Made by a program: the position numbers and the translations under genes. Positions 47,701 through 57,700 of a stretch of 64,000 nt of DNA are shown here, in pieces. Source of the DNA: Novipirellula caenicola (GTDB lineage: Bacteria; Planctomycetota; Planctomycetia; Pirellulales; Pirellulaceae); assembly GCF_039545035.1 (NCBI RefSeq), contig NZ_BAABRO010000001.1:558001-622000 (forward strand). The letters run 5' to 3'. The notes under the pieces were generated by a model that made no database searches, was not told the DNA's origin, and saw nothing but the letters and a program-made list of their open reading frames with translations. Numbering within the stretch: position 1 is the first letter of the stretch; the number at the start of each line of letters is the position of its first letter.

Positions 47701-49596
47701 GCTACGGTGACGGTCACCGTGACTCCGGTGAACGATCCGCCAACGGGCACCGATGACTCATTTGAGGTCAACCAAGGGGAAACCTCGATTCCGCTGGACG
47801 TGTTGCTCAACGATGTGATCGCTCCCGACACTGGCGAAACCCTAAAGGTCACCGCGGTCCAGGGAACCACGGCCAAGGGAGGCACGGTTACCATTTCTCA
47901 GAATGGACTCTCGGTTCTCTATACGCCGCCAGCGGACTTTACCGGTAGCGATTCGTTTACCTACACCGTTTCCGATGGTTCATTGACGGACCAAGCAACC
48001 GTGTCGTTGGTCGTCAAGTCGTCCGACCCACCACCGACCGCAGTGGGCGACGCGTTTACCGTTACTGAGGACGCCGCCGAAGCGCAATTCAACGTGCTCA
48101 GCAACGACACGCGTGACGTGGACAACCAGGCGTTCACGATCATCGCGGTGGGCACCGCCGACAAAGGAGGTGCTGCACGTGTAAGTGACGATGGCACCCA
48201 AATCTTCTACAAACCCGCGGCCAATTTCAACGGCACCGAGACGGTAACCTACACCATCCGTGACACCGGAGGCGGGATCGCCGTCGGCACCGTCACCTTT
48301 ACCGTCACCGCGGTCAACGATGCTCCGCCGGTCATCAGTGCCGTTGCCAAACAACACAACGGCACCAGCGAAAAGTCGATCTTCTCGCTCTCGGAATTGC
48401 CTGCGAACGTCGACAGTGGCGAAACGCTGACGTTCTCGAACCTCAGCACACCAACGGCGGGTGGAACGGTTCGTATCGATGCCACCACCGGCACGATTTT
48501 CTATAAACCAGCGGCCGGGTTCAAAGGCACCGACACGTTTACGTACCAAGTCAACGACGGCAGCGGTTTGACCAGCACCGGCACGATCACGGTCGAAGTC
48601 TTTGACTTTGTGCCTCGTGACGTGATGCTGAACTTCTATGCGACGGACATCGACCCGAGCCAGATCAGTGGCATCAAGCTAACCGGAACCGACGACTCCA
48701 ACACGACCGTTGAGATTCCGTTGTCCTTCACTGGTGACGTGCCTTCGTTCAAGGACATTCTGCCGGGGACGTACCAGTTACAAATTCCTTCACTACCGTT
48801 CTTTGACAATGGATCGGAGCCTCAGTCGATCACGGTCACAAGTTTGCCAGAGGATGGCGACATGACCGTCGATATTACGCTTGGACGACTGCGTCCGGAA
48901 TTCATCACGATCCGTGAATGGCTAGGCTCGACACCGAAGCAATCGTTGTTAGTCGCCGTTGAACCCGGCAGTGCCAGCGCCGTCGTCGTCCCTTCGGCGG
49001 CCGTGATGTCGATTTCCAACCCGACGGTATCGCTCGATTCGACAAGTGCAAACCTGACAATCAATGGCACCAAGACCACGACATCATCGACGGGCACGGT
49101 GACCACATCGCAAGTCACGGCGACGTTGCCCACGACGGCAGACCGACGGGTGCAACCCCTTGGTCAATCGGGCCAAATGAAACTGTTCCGAGTCAGCGTC
49201 GACGAGGATGACGTGACGTTCGCCGCGCAAACCGCTTCGACAGCGGCGGCCAGCACCACTGAATCCTCAGGCACCAGTTCGACTTCGGCCTCGGGTGAAT
49301 TTATCGAGTCCGACGCCGATGCATCGGCTTCGTTGGCTGCCACCCAAAGTGCCGCTGGAACCCTCGGGGTCAACAGCGATGACGACGATGAGGTTAGCGA
49401 GTCGCTGCTACGCGCTCAATTGGCAAGCTCGTCGTCGACGTCGTCCAACGCGGATGCCGTTGACGATGCAATGAGCCAAGTCGCATCCGAATTGACTCTG
49501 ATTTCCAAAACGGGCGACGCGCTCGCGGAGCAAGATGGCACGGAAAACCCGCTCAGCGATCAAGCCATTGACGCGGCTATCCTGTCGGATTTGTAG
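44725..49596 (+). CDS. Giant secreted thioredoxin + cyclophilin + cohesin-like + cadherin-like repeat protein
   Basis: A 1623-residue protein. The N-terminus is basic, then LLLESLEQRQLMAGD (residues 52-66) is a LEPR-XLL-like signature of planctomycete surface giants. Residues about 105-200 form a thioredoxin-like domain with GAEWCPICTEQ (C130/C133) and SYPTWEF. Residues about 258-410 are a cyclophilin peptidyl-prolyl isomerase with FHRVIDNFVLQGGDP, SQFFIT and NHSVFGQLVEG. Ig-like regions follow, then a cohesin-like module at about 753-909 and three or four cadherin/Big_9-like repeats (VLANDKVI, VLLNDVIAP, VLSNDTRDV). The C-terminus is acidic and Ser-rich, without a dockerin. Probably an extracellular folding/redox protein on a stalk. 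Confidence 0.82.
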   Translation: MRRNSENRSNSSENRSSAVNQPQKRRRGMLRELLTHFRSANETSVSAKRGRLLLESLEQRQLMAGDVELMSTDGMTDSSYSTLASQTGSIASQTGSSVSRAAEGELKADLVQFAKDLKDAGVIMYGAEWCPICTEQKQLFEDGGKELPFIEVTNADRTPSQLAIDEGITSYPTWEFPDGTRLVGVQSLATLSARSGVAIPQGETPSFDTIGNKTVQIGAPLHVPVDAYDPDGGPLTITVSVANPDLLEAVVLSGNRSIRIDMEGYGDMVFELFEDRAPTASGRVITLANQNFYDGIQFHRVIDNFVLQGGDPTATGTGGSTLGDFDDDFHQDLMHTGSGVLSYAKAGDDTNDSQFFITEGPQRFLDFNHSVFGQLVEGEDVREAISEHATNASDKPTTAIRITSVDVFDDTENAVVMLKAKGNTTGTTNVTYTVTDAQGRTYSETTTVSVIADTSNSQPFLNDVADPAAVPAGTNATLTLSSVDVEGDAVTYFASSQNTASATATVNPTTGVVTVTPKAGFVGTVPVLVGVRPGTGVTGNSSSDMDTQLVTFTFGSGETVATPTGIDLSSTRDTGVSNTDNITNAGTLSFVVTGVTSGATVELVNTATNAVIGVGSATGTTVTITTNNIAALGDGTYNIAARQTINGVTSERTAGINVVYDTEAPGSVVGTAATQANVGREFRTDLISSEEGSGLTYTLTSAPAGATIVAATGEVVWTPAASQTGDNTFTVELTDAAGNVRTESFNVNVAGQPIAEIKLTITDLQGQPITAVQVGQEFNLNMIGVDARTGDDLDGIFAAFADILFDSDLIQPKAGTSITFSDRFPTVQKGTISDGLIDELGAATDRLTPSGLTDSLIATIRMEALATGSVNIRSEPADAADSEVLLYGNDNRISADAVAYGSVQLAIGQNFTVADDKITIAEDSAPSTIDVLANDKVISGTGSLTLVSVTQPTSGAAVSVQNGKVAYLLDNNFNGVFEFTYRVRDDQGIQEDATVTVTVTPVNDPPTGTDDSFEVNQGETSIPLDVLLNDVIAPDTGETLKVTAVQGTTAKGGTVTISQNGLSVLYTPPADFTGSDSFTYTVSDGSLTDQATVSLVVKSSDPPPTAVGDAFTVTEDAAEAQFNVLSNDTRDVDNQAFTIIAVGTADKGGAARVSDDGTQIFYKPAANFNGTETVTYTIRDTGGGIAVGTVTFTVTAVNDAPPVISAVAKQHNGTSEKSIFSLSELPANVDSGETLTFSNLSTPTAGGTVRIDATTGTIFYKPAAGFKGTDTFTYQVNDGSGLTSTGTITVEVFDFVPRDVMLNFYATDIDPSQISGIKLTGTDDSNTTVEIPLSFTGDVPSFKDILPGTYQLQIPSLPFFDNGSEPQSITVTSLPEDGDMTVDITLGRLRPEFITIREWLGSTPKQSLLVAVEPGSASAVVVPSAAVMSISNPTVSLDSTSANLTINGTKTTTSSTGTVTTSQVTATLPTTADRRVQPLGQSGQMKLFRVSVDEDDVTFAAQTASTAAASTTESSGTSSTSASGEFIESDADASASLAATQSAAGTLGVNSDDDDEVSESLLRAQLASSSSTSSNADAVDDAMSQVASELTLISKTGDALAEQDGTENPLSDQAIDAAILSDL

Positions 49597-49995
49597 GGCG
49601 ATTTCGCAGGATTTGCAGGGCGGCTGAGCGTGAAAACGACGCGAATCCGGCCCTTGTTTTGGCTCGGAACCGAGGCCAAATTCTTGTTCGCAACGCCCTA
49701 ATTTGGGCGTTTGTGAGGGGTTCTCGAGCTCGAAAACCGTAAAAGTGCGTATTTTACGGAAAAATAAAGTTTCCCATTGACAGAACAGTGGCCGTTGCTA
49801 GGCGGCCCCGTTTCCACCGCGATTGTGGTCGCAAAACGACCATATTGCAGAAAACACTGAAAAACGTGGGCTTTTTTGGGCAAAGCCGGGTTGCGTCAGG
49901 GGCATGGCCGACATAACACTTTGCCCTATTGAAAACATCGAGCTATCAAGCTCAACCCAGACTACTCTCACCCTGTGATAAGAAGGTTGTTGCAC
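49597..49995. other. Upstream region of the HU gene
   Basis: No ORF of interest in 399 bases. TTGACA at 49777-49782 fits a -35 box but has no good -10 at the right distance. The HU Shine-Dalgarno is AGAAGG at 49981-49986. Confidence 0.45.
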
Positions 49996-50328
49996 ATGGC
50001 TAAAGCCGCACCCAAGGCAGCCCCACAAAAGGCTCCGACCAAGACTCAGATTTTGGCTAACATTTCTGAAGCGACCGAATTGACGAAGAAGGACGTTGCT
50101 GCCGTCTTCGACGCGTTGACCGCTGAAATCGAAAAAGCGATCAGCAAAGGTGGCCCAGGCCAGTTCGCAATCCCAGGTCTTTGCAAAATCATCCTCAAGG
50201 ACGTTCCTGCAAAGCCAAAGCGAAAAGGCCGTAATCCTGCCGACGGCAGCGAAATTTGGTTGAACCCCAAGCCAGCAAGCAAGAAGCTTTCGATCCGACC
50301 TTTGAAGGGTCTGAAAGAAATGATCTAA
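49996..50328 (+). CDS. HU-family DNA-binding protein
   Basis: A 110-residue HU relative. After an Ala/Lys/Pro-rich tail (MAKAAPKAAPQKAPTKTQ) comes the HU core: ILANISEATELTKKDVAAVF, then DALTAEIEKAI, then FAIPGLCKIILKDVPAKPKR and GRNPADGSEIWL. It should bend and compact DNA; planctomycetes are known for condensed nucleoids. The basic N-terminal tail of about 17 residues is longer than in E. coli HU. The ATG at 49996 has AGAAGG nine bases upstream, so the seven extra codons of the longer frame are rejected. Two hairpins follow the gene. Confidence 0.93.
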   Translation: MAKAAPKAAPQKAPTKTQILANISEATELTKKDVAAVFDALTAEIEKAISKGGPGQFAIPGLCKIILKDVPAKPKRKGRNPADGSEIWLNPKPASKKLSIRPLKGLKEMI

Positions 50329-50360
50329 AAACCCAACCCGGGTTTTGACGATTTTTCGAT

Positions 50361-50428
50361 CGCCCCGTCACGGGGCGAACAAAATAGAAGTAGCTGGCCA
50401 GCCAACGATTTTAATTTGGTTGCCAGCT
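50361..50428 (+). terminator. Two hairpins downstream of HU
   Basis: CGCCCCG-TCA-CGGGGCG (50361-50377) is a tight hairpin without T-run. The second pairs AGCTGGC (50392-50398) with GCCAGCT (50422-50428) and is followed by CTTTTCG, a weaker terminator shape. Together they probably end the HU transcript. Confidence 0.65.
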
Positions 50429-50624
50429 CTTTTCGTTTGACGAGGCTCTCGACTCGTTCTCTTCGTTTTTCCTTTGCTTCTCTGCATTGGATTGCCCCCA
50501 CCGGAAGGTTCGCTGACAGACGGAACCATCAAGAAAATCACGGCATTGGTATTTCGTGAATTTTCTCATTTTTGTTAAAGGTCCAAGTCAGAACCAATTT
50601 CCTACGATTCTTTCGGTGTTCGAC

Positions 50625-51737
50625 ATGCGACAACTTTGCCTCGGAACCTGCATGTTTGCGTTGGCCCTAACCAACGTTGGCTGTAGGCAAACGACTGGCC
50701 CGACTGCGGGCGGACCGCTCACACCAGTCGGCCCCATGGCCCCGGTTGGACTCACGCCCGCACCGATCGGAGGTGTGGGAGCCAGCTCGGCAATCAGCCC
50801 ACTGGGTGCCTCGACGCGAGTGCCACCGCCCCCCAACAATTCGTTCCAAAACGCAAACGGAGCGACGGTCGGCTTTGTGCCTTATGGACAATCCAGTGTG
50901 CCTCCGTTCCAGTCGCCCAATCAAGCCCAACCGTTTGATTCGTTTTCATCGAATCCCTCGCAGAACATGGGATTGCAACCGACCGCTCCACCGCAGCTGG
51001 CTCAAGTCTCTGGGAACTCCTTCGACAATCAAGCCATCGGTTCCGGTGTGGCGACCACGGGTTGGCAAGAAACTCATTCGCAGATCAACACCGTCTCAGG
51101 CACGTTTGCCAATCCCGGCAACGGCCACCCTGGTGCTGGCTACGAACCCGCCAATTCAGCCCCCCGCGTTCGCTTTAACGGAATGCAGGTCCATGATTTG
51201 ACGGGAGCCCCGAAGACGCCCTACAGCGTGTCTCCGGCGGCAACCTATGCGGCTCCGATGCAATCCAACACCATGAACACCTTGAGCCGCGGATACTATC
51301 CGCCGACAGTCGACAATGGAAACAGGATCAACTTGGCACCGCAACGAGCTCCGGCCGAGTACCAGACGAATCCACAATACAATCCGCAGCCGATTCCGAT
51401 CTCCGAGCGTGATCAGAATGTCAGCGGATCGAATGAACCCTACCGAGCCAGCGGAGACCAGTTTAACTCGGTCGACAATGTTGCCTCATCGCCATCGGCG
51501 GCGGCATTGCAACCGGTCCCCCCGTTGACGCAGGAAACCGCGACGGCCAACGCTTTCGAGCAACCGAACCGTCAATTGGCCGAGCATCAACCATATTCGG
51601 CCATGGAACCCGCGTTTCAAGGGGCACAACGTTTTACGACGCCGGTACCAAGCACCGAGCCCCTTAGTCAGCCCGCGGCGCAAACTGCAGAAAACAACAA
51701 CACGCTGCGTTGGGGCCGACCTCGCACCTCGTTTTAG
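50625..51737 (+). CDS. Hypothetical proline/glutamine-rich putative lipoprotein
   Basis: A protein of about 370 residues. The start MRQLCLGTCMFALALTNVGC ends in a cysteine that could be lipidated, although the lipobox TNVGC is not ideal. The mature part is low complexity, rich in Pro, Gln, Asn, Ser and Gly, without clear domains (for example APIGGVGASSAISPLGAS). An acyl anchor with an extended, flexible exported chain is the best guess. The ATG at 50625 is preferred to the longer frame from 50556, whose additional residues would spoil the signal. Function unknown. Confidence 0.6.
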   Translation: MRQLCLGTCMFALALTNVGCRQTTGPTAGGPLTPVGPMAPVGLTPAPIGGVGASSAISPLGASTRVPPPPNNSFQNANGATVGFVPYGQSSVPPFQSPNQAQPFDSFSSNPSQNMGLQPTAPPQLAQVSGNSFDNQAIGSGVATTGWQETHSQINTVSGTFANPGNGHPGAGYEPANSAPRVRFNGMQVHDLTGAPKTPYSVSPAATYAAPMQSNTMNTLSRGYYPPTVDNGNRINLAPQRAPAEYQTNPQYNPQPIPISERDQNVSGSNEPYRASGDQFNSVDNVASSPSAAALQPVPPLTQETATANAFEQPNRQLAEHQPYSAMEPAFQGAQRFTTPVPSTEPLSQPAAQTAENNNTLRWGRPRTSF

Positions 51738-51824
51738 CCACGCGGAAACTCAGACTGCCCCGCCAGCGAATCGCCTCGGAAAACATGACCGGGAATTCAG
51801 CGATTGGTCATCTCGCCACCGGCA

Positions 51825-54389
51825 TTAGTGTGGGGCAAGCATCGAGTAGGTCGAATCGATTGAGGCAAAGCCAAATTGCGGATCCTTTCTCGGCCGGTTC
51901 ACGATCGCTGACAACAGCTCCTGCAAATCTTCGATCGGCTCCGGCTTGCTGTACAGATAGCCTTGGCCGAAGTCACACTTCAAATCACGCAGTTGCTGCA
52001 GTTGACGCGTGGTTTCGATCCCTTCGGCAATCACTTTGGTATCCAAGTTGTGCGCCAACGTGATGATCGCGTGGATGATGGATTCATAGTCGTCGCCGAC
52101 TTCCATGGTCGAGACAAACGAACGATCGATCTTCAACACGTCGATCGGGAATCGATGCAAACAGCTAAGCGATGAGTGACCGGTACCAAAGTCATCCATG
52201 TGCAAGCGGATACCGAGCTTGCGAATCTCGCTCAAACAATCGACGATTTGCTCGGGGCTATCCATGATCATCGATTCGGTGATCTCGAGGTTGAGCTGAT
52301 TCGGAGAAACATTCTCGGTTTCAAGCACGTCTTTTAGCAGGTCCACGAAACCGACGTCAGCGAGCTGTCGTTTGGAAACATTCACCCCGATGGAAATCGG
52401 CGGACCGTCACCGCGGGCTTCGTTCAAACGATGAATGGTGCGGCACGCTTCCTCGAGGATCCAGCGACCGATGGGAACGATCAGACCGATCTCTTCGGCA
52501 ACGGGAACGAATTCGGCGGGGCTGATCAAACCTTTGGTTGCGTGATCCCAGCGAACGAGCGATTCGAGTCCGACGATGACGCCCGTATCGATATCGAAGA
52601 TCGGTTGATAGACCAATCGCAGCCCGCCGTCTTTCAACACGGTGCGAAGCGCCTCTTCGAGTTCGAGTCGCTTGAGGACCGATTCGTGCATGGCGTGGTC
52701 AAACACCGCCAAGCACTGTTTGCCGCTAAATTTGGCGCGGTACATCGCCAAATCAGCGTTTCGCATTAATTCTTCGGGAGTGGTCACCGAATCGTTCGAA
52801 AAGGCGATGCCAAGGCTGGTCCCGAGGGTCAACTCGTGACCGCTGACGGTGTAACGGCCGATCAGATCGGTACGAATTTGTTCGGCAAATTCGGTCGCCG
52901 CTTCTTCGCTAGCGACGTTGCCTAAGAAGATCACAAACTCGTCGCCGCCTAGTCTCGCGACCAAATTCTTTGTTTCGGTTTCTGAATGACGCGAGACGCA
53001 GTCCACCGCCGACTGCAAACGTTTGCCAATTGCTATCAGCAACTCGTCGCCCACGGCATGTCCGAGGCTGTCGTTGATGATTTTGAAATTATCCAGATCC
53101 AAGAAAATCAATGCATCACAATTACCGTTCGTAAAGGAACGGTTCGCAAATCGCGACTCGAGCATTCGTTTCAGGTGGGTGCGGTTTGGCAGATTGGTCA
53201 ACGAATCATGAGTCGCGGCGTGCTGTAATTCCGACTCTGCTGATTTGCGTTGGCGAATCTCGACATGCAGCTGTTGGTTCGAACTGCACAACTGTTTCAG
53301 TCGCCCGACCATCGTGTCGATATTGGTCGCTAGATCGCCAAATTCGTCATTGCGATTAATTTCCGAACGAGCCGAAAAGTTCCCGGTCTCCCCCATCCGT
53401 GTAGCATGCTGAGACAATTGATTCAGCGGATTGATGACGATCTGTTGTAACAACAACAGCAGGATCGACAGCACGACGAAGGCGGCGGCTACGAGCGAAC
53501 CGATGGCGTAATGCATCGCAATCCGGCCCTCTTCGGAAATATTGCGACGTACAAATGCGTACGTCGACAAAACCGGGTTGCCATGGATGTCAAGCAACGT
53601 TCCTTCGGCGACAAGGTTCTCATCGTCAAGCTCTCGAATCGCGACCGGCGCGGCGGCCACCGTGCTGGCATGACGCTCGCGATTGTGTAACGCGACGGGG
53701 TGAATGTTATGCGTACCGATCGTCAACCGATCGATTGCATCCACTTGGAAATTGACGTCGGCTTGTTCCGCTTTCGCTGCAATTGCCTGTTGATCCAAAA
53801 ATCGTCCAACGACGGCGACGCCTTCGACATGATCATGGCCGTCACGAACGATGGGACGTGCAAGGACGATCATCGGGCCCGCGGCGGTCATGATAATGCC
53901 GCGTGTTTCCGTGGCAGCATCATGGGGCGATGAGAGCAAGGGCTCGAGAACAGGATGGGTTGGCGTCCAATCATCCGCAGGAAACGACGTGACCGAGGTT
54001 TGCGGTTGGCGGACGTAGCTGGCTTGGGATGCAGGCGGATGGATGCACTGGTGCACCACTTTGCCGTCAGCGTTGACGACAGCGAACATGTCCAGATGCT
54101 GGTCCGAACCAGGCGGTCTAAGTTGGCTGCGACGCTGAAAGCAATCGGTCGATTGGTCGACGTAATCCTGCAGCGAATCCCACTCGGTTGGCAGGTCCAA
54201 TACCAAATGCAGATTATCGATGTCTCGCTGGATGCTGGCGTGGCAACGCTGCAAATCCTTGGTGGCTTGGAATTGCTCGAGTGCGACGAAACGCGGCAAC
54301 ACCACGTATTGATGGATCGCTGTATCAATCACCACGTAAGTGATAAAGACCGCGATCAAGGACAGCAATATCTTCAGTCGCAGATTCAT
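51825..54389 (-). CDS. Membrane-bound GGDEF/EAL protein (CHASE4-like sensor)
   Basis: An 854-residue cyclic-di-GMP enzyme. TM1 (about 5-27) is followed by a periplasmic sensor of about 250 residues resembling CHASE4. Then come TM2 (about 292-315), a HAMP linker, a GGDEF domain with intact LVARLGGDEFVIFLG (about residue 479) and an EAL-type domain. The EAL motif reads ESL in GLESLVRWDH, but the catalytic Glu and the others are kept: NLEITESMI, HMDDFGTGHSSL, VLKIDRSFV, VIAEGIET and DFGQGYLYSKP. Both synthesis and breakdown of c-di-GMP are possible. The convergent putative-lipoprotein gene ends 87 bases from its stop. Confidence 0.92.
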   Translation of the reverse strand: MNLRLKILLSLIAVFITYVVIDTAIHQYVVLPRFVALEQFQATKDLQRCHASIQRDIDNLHLVLDLPTEWDSLQDYVDQSTDCFQRRSQLRPPGSDQHLDMFAVVNADGKVVHQCIHPPASQASYVRQPQTSVTSFPADDWTPTHPVLEPLLSSPHDAATETRGIIMTAAGPMIVLARPIVRDGHDHVEGVAVVGRFLDQQAIAAKAEQADVNFQVDAIDRLTIGTHNIHPVALHNRERHASTVAAAPVAIRELDDENLVAEGTLLDIHGNPVLSTYAFVRRNISEEGRIAMHYAIGSLVAAAFVVLSILLLLLQQIVINPLNQLSQHATRMGETGNFSARSEINRNDEFGDLATNIDTMVGRLKQLCSSNQQLHVEIRQRKSAESELQHAATHDSLTNLPNRTHLKRMLESRFANRSFTNGNCDALIFLDLDNFKIINDSLGHAVGDELLIAIGKRLQSAVDCVSRHSETETKNLVARLGGDEFVIFLGNVASEEAATEFAEQIRTDLIGRYTVSGHELTLGTSLGIAFSNDSVTTPEELMRNADLAMYRAKFSGKQCLAVFDHAMHESVLKRLELEEALRTVLKDGGLRLVYQPIFDIDTGVIVGLESLVRWDHATKGLISPAEFVPVAEEIGLIVPIGRWILEEACRTIHRLNEARGDGPPISIGVNVSKRQLADVGFVDLLKDVLETENVSPNQLNLEITESMIMDSPEQIVDCLSEIRKLGIRLHMDDFGTGHSSLSCLHRFPIDVLKIDRSFVSTMEVGDDYESIIHAIITLAHNLDTKVIAEGIETTRQLQQLRDLKCDFGQGYLYSKPEPIEDLQELLSAIVNRPRKDPQFGFASIDSTYSMLAPH

Positions 54390-54753
54390 TCAGCCAAGTC
54401 CTACCCCGCCAGCTCGCACGTCTCGTTCGGGCAGCATGACTTGCAGAGGCAATCGAGCAAAATCATGACATGAACGAATTCGGAACGCGGGCACCGACCT
54501 TGCAGGCACCAACAACAAACGTTCCGTCACAACTGTACGACAAAAGTTGCGTAGGACCGTGGAAGCCGCATTTCAGAAATCCGAAGCTTCACCACGGCGG
54601 GTAGCCCAAACGCTACAGACCGACCAGACCGACCTGCAGCAGCATTCCAGACCGCGAACCGCTGCTCGCGGTTTACACGCGGTCGGAGATCGCAGACCGC
54701 AATGGGCCTGCGCTAAATCGGCACTGGCTAACGTTGGCCGCCATTGGGCTGCG
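54390..54753. other. Intergenic region with nested inverted repeat
   Basis: 364 bases between the SdrD-like gene end and the GGDEF/EAL start (both on the minus strand). An inverted repeat GACCGCG (54650-54656) / CGCGGTC (54678-54684) encloses AACCG/CGGTT. There is no T-run, so termination is uncertain. Nothing else is recognised. Confidence 0.5.
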
Positions 54754-57700
54754 TTAGGCTGCTTCGTCGTAGTACCCGGCCTCGTCACGGCCATCGCCGT
54801 CCCAGTCGCCGACGACGGGTTGGCTGTTTCCGCTCGGCCGTGGCACTTCGATTTGAAGATCGTTACCGGTGATCTTGCGATCGCCATCGGTATCGATGAT
54901 CCACACATCGCCGCGAACGACTCCGATTTCGTCGATTCCGTCCCCGTTAAAGTCACCGACGATCGGTTCGTCTCCGGGGCGTCCAAATTCGACTTTTTCG
55001 TCGTCCTGGGTCCAGCGTCCATCACCGTCGGTATCGAGCATCCAAGTGCCACCGCGGAAGACTGCGATTTGATCGATCCCGTCGCCGTTCCAATCACCCG
55101 CGATCGGGGTGTCGACTTGTTCACCGTATTGGAACACGTGATCGACCGCGTCGGCCCGCAGATTGCCATCGTTTCCGCGACGCAAAAATCGCTCGCGATC
55201 CTCGCCACGATCGTCGACATGTTTGGCCAAGGCTTCGGCGGACAATTCGCGACGTCGTTTGTTTTCGGGATCGGGAAGCCCGGGATCCTTTTTGATACGC
55301 TGGGGGTCGCGATGCCATTGGCGACCAAAGATCGCCACATCGTCTTTACCATCACCGTCCCAGTCGCCTACGACGGGACGATCCAGTTCGGTCCCCAGTT
55401 TGATCCACATGTCCCCTTCGTCCCAACGGCCATTGCCGTTGAAATCGACGAACCAATGTCCGTTGACGAACAACACCGCTTCGTCTTTGCCATCGCCGTC
55501 AAAGTCACCGGTCAAGGCCACGGCATCGGCTTCGCCCATGGTCAAACGATCGGCAATTTCCATCATCTCGCCATCGGCGTTGACGATCACCCAGCGACCA
55601 GAGGTATGTTCACCCTCGGTCCAATTCTCTTGCATCGTGGTTGCACCGACGGTCTTGATCACCGCCGATCCATCTTCGGCCGATCCCCCAGGGAATCCAC
55701 CGTTGATCACGCTAAGGTGCCACGACACGGCCCATTCGTCGTCAGCGACCATGGGACGACGGAACGATTGAAGCTCGCCAAACCCGACCAAGCGAATTTG
55801 TGGATCGAAGGTTTCAATCGGGGTGTAAACTTTGACGTCTTCGATTGGATCTTCGATCAATTGCGGGATCGCAGGTTCGGTGATCGCGATCTCGCTAAAG
55901 TTATTGCTGCGACTTGAACCGCCGGCAGCCAAATTGATAAACAGAATCGCGTCATCACGTGGATCCGTCGCTTCGCTCAGTGCCAACGTTTGCACACGGA
56001 TGGCGTCGTCTTCGGACAACGCATCCGCCGGATTCACCGCAACCCCGCCCGTCGAACCGGCTGTATCCAAACCGTCAATGTAATTTTCAGGTTGCACCTG
56101 ATAAACACTGTAGGTACCTGGACGAAGACCGGTAAATTCGTAGTAGCCAAACTCGTCCGTCGTAACGCGGATCACGCCATCGGGATAGACGCCGGCAAGT
56201 GCTCGATCGGATGTAAAGGCTTCGCCAAGAACGTTTCTTAGCTCCAGCGTCACTCCGCCGATCAAAATGTCATCGTCGGTCAACAACCCGTCTTTGTAGT
56301 CACGCAGGTCCTCGGCACTCGGTGGCGTATTGGTTGGAATCGCCGAACCATCTTGGAACACATAGCCCGAGATGGTTGCCGGTGGGACTTCGGGGAAATC
56401 ATAGTCAACGGCGTTGGTGCCGCCGGTCAGTTTGATGCCACTGATCAGGTCATCCGCCGTCACGGCTCCGCCGGCCGACCCGGCAACCGCCCCACCGTCA
56501 AATAAATCGGTGGGCTGATGTTCATAAACCGAGTAGGTGCCCGGTGCGAGGTTAGCAAACCGGTAGTTACCGAACGCATCGGTTCGCGTTTGTGCAATTC
56601 GATTGCCCGCTTCGTCCAACAGATCGATCAAGATATTGCCGAGCGGAATGTCGCCCGAATTGAACACACGGTCTAAATCGGTTTCCTTCCACACCGAACC
56701 TGAAATGGTCGACGGTTCGCGTTCGCAGAAGTCGTAATGGACGACGTTGGCCCCGGCGACCAAATCAAGTGCCATGTGATCGTCGCCGATCACTTCACCT
56801 CCGCCGCTTCCGATACTCTGCCCGCCTTGGAAGAAGCCATCGGGTTGAATTTCGACGATGTGATAGCGTCCCGGTGGCAGGTTGCCGAAACGGTACAATC
56901 CGCTGGCGTCGGTTGTCGTTTCGGCGATCCGATTGCCATCTTCGTCACGCAGTTCAACGCGAACCCCGGCGATCGGTTTTTCACCTTCCTCATACGTACA
57001 GTTGCCGTTGCTATCGACGTGCACATAGCCGCTGATCGAACCAGGCAACAATTCGCCAAAGTCATAATCGACGATGTTGCGACCGGTAGCAAGAGTCACC
57101 CCCGTCAAGTCATCCCCGAGGATGGTTCCGCCGCCGCTGCCGATGTGCTGGCCGCCTTGATAATACCCTGCGGGTTGATGTTCAAAGATTTGATAGTCGC
57201 CTGGGGCGAGTCCATCGAATCGGTAGCGGCCGTTGGCATCGGTCACGGTCGAGGCGATCACCTTTCCGTTTGCGTCGCGCAAATCGACCTTCACGCCTGC
57301 AATCGTCGCTTCCTCGGAATCACGTTGCAAATCGGCGTCAGCGTCGATATAGACAACCCCGCTGATCGAACCGGGTGGCAGTTCACCAAAGTTGTAGTCG
57401 ACAACATCCCGTCCGGCGGTCAGCGTCAATCCGGTCAAGTCTTGATCGAGAATCGTGCCGCCACCGCTGCCGATATGTTGAGCCCCTTGGAAGTAACCGC
57501 TCGGTTGTTGTTCAAAGATTTGATACTTGCCCGGAGCGAGCCCTTCGAACAGGTAACGACCGTTGGCATCGGTGACGGTGGTTGCCACGATAACGCCTTG
57601 CTCATTTCGCAGTTCGATCGTCACATTGCGGATGGGGCTTTCACCGGTATCACGCTGAAAATTGCCATCCGCGTCGATATAAACGACACCACTAATCGAT

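Noticed and set aside
44725-49596. Dockerin or LPxTG anchor in the giant
   Set aside because: I searched the C-terminus by eye and found only acidic Ser-rich sequence.
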